Assembly: GCF_000155975.1 (NCBI RefSeq)
Contig: NZ_GG730303.1
Location: forward strand, 611-64,610
Reading direction: 5' to 3'
DNA: 64,000 nucleotides
From: Citrobacter youngae ATCC 29220
GTDB taxonomy: Bacteria; Pseudomonadota; Gammaproteobacteria; Enterobacterales; Enterobacteriaceae
The notes beneath the pieces were generated by a model. The model was given only the letters and a program-made list of their open reading frames with translations, did no database searches and was not told where the DNA came from. The translations under genes were made by a program, and so were the position numbers. Each line of letters begins with the position of its first letter. Position 1 is the first letter of the stretch. Below, in pieces: positions 59,090-64,000 of the stretch.

Positions 59090-59800
59090 CTGATTTTTTC
59101 TTAACAACTATTTGTATGATGAATGTGTTGCGGGGTTAGTGTACGGTTAATTGCGGGGACGGTGGGGCTGCTATATCAGGAGGCGTCATCCCCTGAAGGC
59201 GCAATGGCTTACCACTGGAGGATTTTGTTTTTCTAATACACGTCTGATTTAATCATTCGATTAATAAACATATATGGTGAGAACATTTTTGATGCTGAGA
59301 TTACGGTGCGTTCATTACTATTTTATATTCTATTTTGGTCATGCAAATTATTATTGATATTATAATTTTATGCAAAACTAAATTTTCTCCGCCGATAACG
59401 CATTGGTCATGATGATGAAAGTGTTCGAGTATTAAGCAATTAAATCCTCGCCTGTTCATTTTTTGACAATTTCCATCGTATTTTTGTACGGTTGTCATCT
59501 GAAATTAGTAATAATTATTTTTATTAACTTTTGTTTTAAGTATTAATTGATTTCACCCTGAGTATATGTATCTATACTTCCCGGCGTTGATGCGCATTAA
59601 TAATTTTATTATTGTGTGGGCTGTAAATATAATTTTATGGCTGGTTTCTCATTAATTAATTTTACTTGAGATACAAAAATATCTTTGATGAGTGAATAAT
59701 CAACGTCCTGTTTACCCGGAGTTTTGAGCATTTCTCCTTTCCCTTTATGTCGGGGGAAATAATTATGCTTATTTAAATTTAATGTTTTTAAGGATGAAAA
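59090..59800. other. AT-rich gap before the fimbrial operon
   Basis: These 711 bases hold no supported gene and are very AT-rich, as is typical for H-NS-controlled fimbrial loci. A TTGACA is at 59463-59468 without a good -10 partner. No inverted repeat pair suggesting a phase switch was noticed. Confidence 0.6.
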
Positions 59801-60361
59801 ATGAAAACTGTAGTAAAAACAGCGGTTGCTGCAGCACTGGTTATGGGTTTTGCTTCTTTCGCAAATGCGGCAGGAACTAACACCGGCACCGTAACGTTCG
59901 CCGGCACTATCGAAGATTCTCCGTGCTCAATTGTGGTTGGCGATGAGCACCAGACGGTAAACCTGGGCCACATCGGTACCGGCTCTCTGACCAACGGTGG
60001 TCAGTCTTCTGCGGTTGACTTCCACATTGGTCTGGAAAACTGCGCGTTTACCACCGAAGCCACAATGAACACCGTCTTCTCTGCCGCAGGCAACGAGTCT
60101 ATCGCCAATAAAGGCAACATCGCTCTGATGGGCGCTAACGGCGAGATGGAAGGCTCCAGCATTGTTCTGGCAACCTATAAAGGCGCGCAGATCAAGGTGG
60201 GTGATACCGACGTTCAGAACCTGGTTGTGGATGCTGATGGCAAAGGCCTGGCCGATCAAACGCTGAACTTTAAAGCCTGGGTTCAGGGCGATGCGACCAC
60301 CACCACTATCGACACGGGTGAATTCAGCAGCGTTGTAAACTTCGCGATTAGCTACCTGTAA
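59801..60361 (+). CDS. Major fimbrial subunit of a chaperone-usher system
   Basis: This 186-residue pilin has a Sec signal peptide cleaved after residue 23 (ANA/AGTNT). A Cys42-Cys81 pair as in type 1 pilins (SPCSIVV, LENCAF) is present. The usher/chaperone-recognised C-terminus FAISYL has the penultimate Tyr. It starts the operon with AAGGATG upstream. No gene name is given because the fimbrial type was not recognised; it is not the yhcADEF order of E. coli. Confidence 0.92.
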   Translation: MKTVVKTAVAAALVMGFASFANAAGTNTGTVTFAGTIEDSPCSIVVGDEHQTVNLGHIGTGSLTNGGQSSAVDFHIGLENCAFTTEATMNTVFSAAGNESIANKGNIALMGANGEMEGSSIVLATYKGAQIKVGDTDVQNLVVDADGKGLADQTLNFKAWVQGDATTTTIDTGEFSSVVNFAISYL

Positions 60362-60370
60362 GGTATGTCA

Positions 60371-60397
60371 TTCCCTGCGGCATTCCGTCGCAGGGAA
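60371..60397 (+). terminator. Hairpin after the major pilin gene
   Basis: A perfect 9-bp stem (TTCCCTGCG / CGCAGGGAA) with a 9-base loop lies 10 bases after the pilin stop. It has no T run, so it probably limits read-through or stabilises the pilin mRNA, giving more subunit than usher. Confidence 0.7.
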
Positions 60398-60478
60398 AAT
60401 AGTTATTTCTGTTATCCACCGATTGGATTTGGATAACTTTATTTGCCGTCATTTTTTATTATCAGGGACAGATATTTG

Positions 60479-63142
60479 ATGAGCCGTTATTCATCCTTTC
60501 GTTTGCGTGCGCTCACTATTTTCGTCAGTCTGGCGCTCTCTGGGGTGTTGAATAATTGCTATGCGGAAGATGCCATCCAGTTTAATACCGATTTTCTTGA
60601 TGTGAAGGATGGGGCGAAGCTCGATCTGCATCGTTTTTCCCGCAAAGGATATATTATGCCGGGGAAATATACGCTACAGGTTATGGTTAACCAGAGTCAG
60701 ATAACCCAGGATAGTGTAATAACCTATGCGGTCGAAGAGAACGATAACAATAATAGCTTCCCCTGTTTATCACCGGAACTGGTGGCGCAGTTTGGCTTAA
60801 AACCCGAACTGGTTGAAAAATTACGCTGGATAAAATCCGGCGCCTGCTTACAGCCGAATCAGCTTGAGGGTATTGAAACGCAAACTGATTTAGGCAAGTC
60901 GATGTTAACGGTCATTATTCCACAGGCTTATTTACAATATTCAGATAAAGACTGGGATCCGCCATCGCGTTGGGACGACGGGATCTCGGGCGTACTGTTT
61001 GACTATAACGTGAACAGCCAGTGGCAGCACCCCGAACACCAGGCTGGCGACCAATACGATGTCAGCGGCAACGGTACGCTGGGGGCGAACATCGGCCCGT
61101 GGCGTTTGCGTGCCGACTGGCAGGCGAGCTACCGCCATGAAGATGCCGACAAAAGCGACGATGACGTTTCGCAGTACGCTTCAGCGCAAACCGATCGCAA
61201 CTGGGACTGGAGCCGTTACTACGCCTATCGCGCAATACCCTCGCTGGGCGCGCAGCTGAAATTTGGCGAGGATGCGCTGACGTCGGATATTTTCGACAGC
61301 TTTAACTATATCGGCAGCAGCCTGATTACCGACGATCAAATGCTACCGCCTAACTTACGCGGCTATGCGCCGGATATTTCGGGCGTGGCGCGCACCAACG
61401 CGAAAGTCACGATCAGCCAGCAGGGACGCGTGATCCATGAGTCGCAGGTGCCCGCTGGCCCGTTCCGCATCCAGGATTTGAATGAAGCCGTTTCCGGCGA
61501 CCTGCATGTGCGCATTGAAGAACAAAACGGGCAGGTACAGGAGTATGACGTCAGTACCGCCTCGATTCCATATCTGACCCGCCCAGGGCAGCTGCGTTAT
61601 AAAGTGGCCGTTGGCCGCCCGCAGGATTGGGATCACAATCTGCAAGGTTCGCTGTTCGCCACCGGAGAAGCCTCCTGGGGGATCACCAACGGCTGGTCGC
61701 TGTACGGCGGCGGGATTGGCGAAGAGAAGTATCAGGCGCTGGCGATTGGCGTGGGGCGTGACATGGCGGCGCTGGGCGCGCTGTCGCTGGATCTTACCCA
61801 TTCACGGGCGGAGGTGCCCGAAGGCAGCGAATATGGCGACGGTATACTTCACGGCAACTCGTTTCGCGCCAGCTACGCCAAAGATTTTGATGATATCGAC
61901 AGCCGTCTGACCTTCGCGGGGTATCGCTTCTCGCAAGAGAACTACATGACGATGGACGAGTATCTCGATACGCAGAATACCGAGAGCAACCTGATCCGCA
62001 CCGGCCACGACAAAGAGATGTATACGCTGACCTGGAGCCAGAATCTGGCCGATATCAACGTCAACGCTTATGTGAACTTTACGCACCGTACTTACTGGAA
62101 CCGCCCGGCCGAGGACAGCTACAACCTGACGGTCTCCCACTATTTCGATCTTGGCGATGTGCGCAACATTAGCCTGTCGGTTAACGGCTATCGCAATGAA
62201 TACGATAACGAGACCGACGACGGCGTATTCATCTCCCTGAGCGTGCCGTGGGGGAACGATCGCACCCTGAGCTATAACGGCTCCTTCAGCGGCGACGATA
62301 ACAGTCACCAGGTGGGTTATTACGAACGGCTGGACGATCGCAATAACTACCAGCTTAACGTCGGCCACGGTAACGATGGGGCAATGATGGACGGTTACTA
62401 CCGCCATACTGCGAATTTCGCCGATATTGACGCCAGCATGAACTACCAGGAAGGCGAATACGTCTCCGGCGGGTTGTCTTTGCAGGGCGGCGCGACGCTA
62501 ACCGCGCAGGGCGGGGCGCTGCACCGCACCGGCGTGAATGGCGGTACGCGGCTGCTGGTGGATGTCGACCAACTGGCCGATATCCCGGTTGGCGGCTATG
62601 ACACGCCGGTCTATACCAACGACTTCGGCAACGCGGTGCTGACCGATGTTAATGACTACTACCGCAACCAGGTGCGTATTGACCTCACCCAGCTTCCGGA
62701 TAATGCGGAGGCGATCAACTCCGTGGCGCAGGCAACGCTCACCGAGGGCGCTATCGGCTATCGCCATATGGAAGTCATTAGCGGCGAAAAAGCGATGGCC
62801 GTTATTCGGATGTTCAATGGCGAGTTCCCGCCCTTTGGCGCGGAAGTACGCAATGAGCGCCAGCAGCAGGTGGGGATTGTCGATAGCGACGGTAGCGTCT
62901 ACCTGGCCGGCGTGAACGCCGGCGAGCGCATGCAGGTTATCTGGGACGAGCGGCCGCAGTGCGAAATCAGACTGCCGACGCCGTTGCCGAAAGATCTGTA
63001 CAGCGGCCTGTTATTACCCTGCCAGAGCGATGATCCGTCGTTAACGTCACCGCCCGCTCCGCCCGTAAAACCCCTGCTTCAGCAGCAGACCCGACTCGCG
63101 CCTTCGCCTGAACCCGAAGCGCTGTCATCCCGTAACCGCTGA
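60479..63142 (+). CDS. Outer-membrane fimbrial usher
   Basis: This 887-residue PapC/FimD-family usher has a signal peptide cleaved near CYA/EDAIQF. The N-terminal chaperone-binding domain (FNTDFLDVKDGAKLDLHRFS), a large beta-barrel with plug domain and the PapC_C domain follow. The last 30 or so residues form a Pro/Gln/Ser-rich tail beyond the usual end. ATG 60479 with AGGGA upstream was chosen over an ATG 12 codons earlier. The gene is intact. Confidence 0.94.
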   Translation: MSRYSSFRLRALTIFVSLALSGVLNNCYAEDAIQFNTDFLDVKDGAKLDLHRFSRKGYIMPGKYTLQVMVNQSQITQDSVITYAVEENDNNNSFPCLSPELVAQFGLKPELVEKLRWIKSGACLQPNQLEGIETQTDLGKSMLTVIIPQAYLQYSDKDWDPPSRWDDGISGVLFDYNVNSQWQHPEHQAGDQYDVSGNGTLGANIGPWRLRADWQASYRHEDADKSDDDVSQYASAQTDRNWDWSRYYAYRAIPSLGAQLKFGEDALTSDIFDSFNYIGSSLITDDQMLPPNLRGYAPDISGVARTNAKVTISQQGRVIHESQVPAGPFRIQDLNEAVSGDLHVRIEEQNGQVQEYDVSTASIPYLTRPGQLRYKVAVGRPQDWDHNLQGSLFATGEASWGITNGWSLYGGGIGEEKYQALAIGVGRDMAALGALSLDLTHSRAEVPEGSEYGDGILHGNSFRASYAKDFDDIDSRLTFAGYRFSQENYMTMDEYLDTQNTESNLIRTGHDKEMYTLTWSQNLADINVNAYVNFTHRTYWNRPAEDSYNLTVSHYFDLGDVRNISLSVNGYRNEYDNETDDGVFISLSVPWGNDRTLSYNGSFSGDDNSHQVGYYERLDDRNNYQLNVGHGNDGAMMDGYYRHTANFADIDASMNYQEGEYVSGGLSLQGGATLTAQGGALHRTGVNGGTRLLVDVDQLADIPVGGYDTPVYTNDFGNAVLTDVNDYYRNQVRIDLTQLPDNAEAINSVAQATLTEGAIGYRHMEVISGEKAMAVIRMFNGEFPPFGAEVRNERQQQVGIVDSDGSVYLAGVNAGERMQVIWDERPQCEIRLPTPLPKDLYSGLLLPCQSDDPSLTSPPAPPVKPLLQQQTRLAPSPEPEALSSRNR

Positions 63143-63165
63143 ACTGACTAAAAAAGGATTGAAAT

Positions 63166-63909
63166 ATGCAAGGACATCTTAAGCTGATGCTTATCAGCAG
63201 CCTGGCGTTTAGCGCCTGTAGCGCGCAGGCGGCGGTAGCCCCGGATCGCACTCGATTGGTCTTTCGCGGGGATGAAAAATCCATCAGCGTGGATCTCAAA
63301 AATGCGAGTGAAAAGCTGCCCTACCTGGCGCAGTCGTGGGTCGAAGACGACAAAGGACAGCGAATTGCCTCGCCGCTGGCGGTCGTACCACCGGTACAGC
63401 GCATTGAAGCGCAGGGGATTGGTCAGGTCAAAATCCAGGGAATGCCCGGACTGAGCGCGCTGCCGCAGGACAGAGAAACGCTGTTTTTCTATAACGTCCG
63501 GGAGATCCCGCCGAAAAACGATAAACCCAATACGTTACAGATTGCCCTGCAAACGCGCATCAAACTGTTTTATCGCCCGGCATCGCTTGCCAACGTTGAC
63601 TCGATGCATCCCTGGCAGCACCAGGTGACGCTGGAGAAAAAAGGCAACCAGTACCAGGTAAATAACGCCACGGGCTATTACGTCATTTTAAGTAACGCCA
63701 GCAATCGGGTGGACGGGACAACCGCAAAAGGATTCGAGCCGATGGTGATTCCGCCGCGCACCAGTCCGGTGATGCAGGTGAACGCCGCCGATCTGGGCAG
63801 TGCGCCAGTGCTGACCTATGTGAACGACTATGGCGCGCGCCTGCCGCTGATTTTCGACTGTAGCGCCGGGAAATGTAAGGTCAACGAAGAGAAGAGTAGA
63901 AAATCGTGA
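63166..63909 (+). CDS. Periplasmic fimbrial chaperone
   Basis: This 247-residue PapD-like chaperone has a signal peptide ending near AQA/AVAPD. The subunit-binding Arg (DRTRLVF) comes first. The G1-strand/hinge motif LPQDRETLFFYNVREIPP and the conserved LFYRP before the second Ig-like domain follow. AAGGAT precedes ATG 63166. It comes after the usher, and its stop overlaps the next gene. Confidence 0.95.
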   Translation: MQGHLKLMLISSLAFSACSAQAAVAPDRTRLVFRGDEKSISVDLKNASEKLPYLAQSWVEDDKGQRIASPLAVVPPVQRIEAQGIGQVKIQGMPGLSALPQDRETLFFYNVREIPPKNDKPNTLQIALQTRIKLFYRPASLANVDSMHPWQHQVTLEKKGNQYQVNNATGYYVILSNASNRVDGTTAKGFEPMVIPPRTSPVMQVNAADLGSAPVLTYVNDYGARLPLIFDCSAGKCKVNEEKSRKS

Positions 63910-64000
63910 GCAGCCTGAGCGGTTGGAGCATCAGGCGATCATGGTGCCTGGCGGCGCTGGCGCTTGGCATCGGCGCTGTCGCACCGCTTCATGCGACGAG
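63906..64000 (+). CDS. Next fimbrial gene, probably minor subunit or adhesin (5' end only)
   Basis: A GTG overlaps the chaperone stop (GTGA), and the frame stays open to the window end, giving 31 residues. It reads MSSLSGWSIRRSWCLAALAL and continues GIGAVAPLHAT, a clear signal peptide. Translation is likely coupled to the chaperone. By position it would be a tip adhesin or minor pilin; the product itself cannot be seen. Confidence 0.65.
   Translation, partial: MSSLSGWSIRRSWCLAALALGIGAVAPLHAT

Noticed and set aside
59301-59498. 65-codon open frame in the gap before the fimbrial operon
   Set aside because: AT-rich DNA with no good ribosome site, no recognisable motif and biased low-complexity composition; likely chance.
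59090-59800. fimS-like invertible promoter
   Set aside because: No pair of matching inverted repeats and no tyrosine recombinase gene were noticed in the window.

Overview
The window is chromosomal DNA of an enteric gamma-proteobacterium of the Enterobacteriaceae. Almost every protein can be read as a near-identical counterpart of an Escherichia coli or Salmonella protein, in the familiar gene order running from the distal end of rrnD (rrfD-thrV-rrfF) to the nan locus. Several arrangements differ from E. coli K-12: msrPQ sits next to accBC, a periplasmic alpha-carbonic-anhydrase-like gene lies between dusB and prmA, and codBA sits next to nanATEKQ. With yhdWXYZ and acrEF also present, this suggests Citrobacter or a close relative. 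That genus call is an inference and was not tested by a search.

Layout. 1-600: end of an rRNA operon (23S 3' end, 5S, tRNA-Thr, second 5S, terminator). 597-5429: polar amino acid ABC transporter yhdWXYZ behind a textbook sigma-54 promoter, then lipoprotein yhdV. 5701-11264: RND pump acrEF, its divergent TetR regulator acrS, and yhdU. 11347-13607: adenine methyltransferase yhdJ and the dusB-fis operon with its growth-rate-controlled promoter. 13906-17387: carbonic-anhydrase-like gene and yhdT-panF-prmA. 17495-21321: accBC and msrPQ. 21440-29641: acuI, csrD, the cell-shape genes mreBCD, yhdE and rng. 29751-39492: yhdP, tldD and the aromatic acid efflux locus aaeR/aaeXAB. 39610-43624: yhcO, yhcN, argR, mdh, degS. 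43717-49487: degQ, zapG, zapE, rplM-rpsI, sspAB. 49534-56434: dcuD, nanR and the sialic acid operon nanATEKQ. 56495-59015: cytosine operon codBA under a PurR box. 59801-64000: a chaperone-usher fimbrial operon cut by the window end.

Most of the window is ordinary core genome. Two departures stand out. First, nanE has lost about 148 central residues in frame, which should abolish ManNAc-6-P epimerase activity while leaving translational coupling to nanK intact. Second, the carbonic-anhydrase-like protein has Asp and Gln where two of the three zinc-binding histidines should be, so it is probably not a normal carbonic anhydrase. Regulatory sites readable by eye include the sigma-54 promoter of yhdW, the dusB-fis promoter, the accBC promoter, an ARG box at argR, the NanR GGTATA repeats and the PurR box of codBA. 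An ERIC element and many REP/BIME elements fill the intergenic gaps. No insertion sequence, prophage, CRISPR array or clearly novel multigene system was seen.
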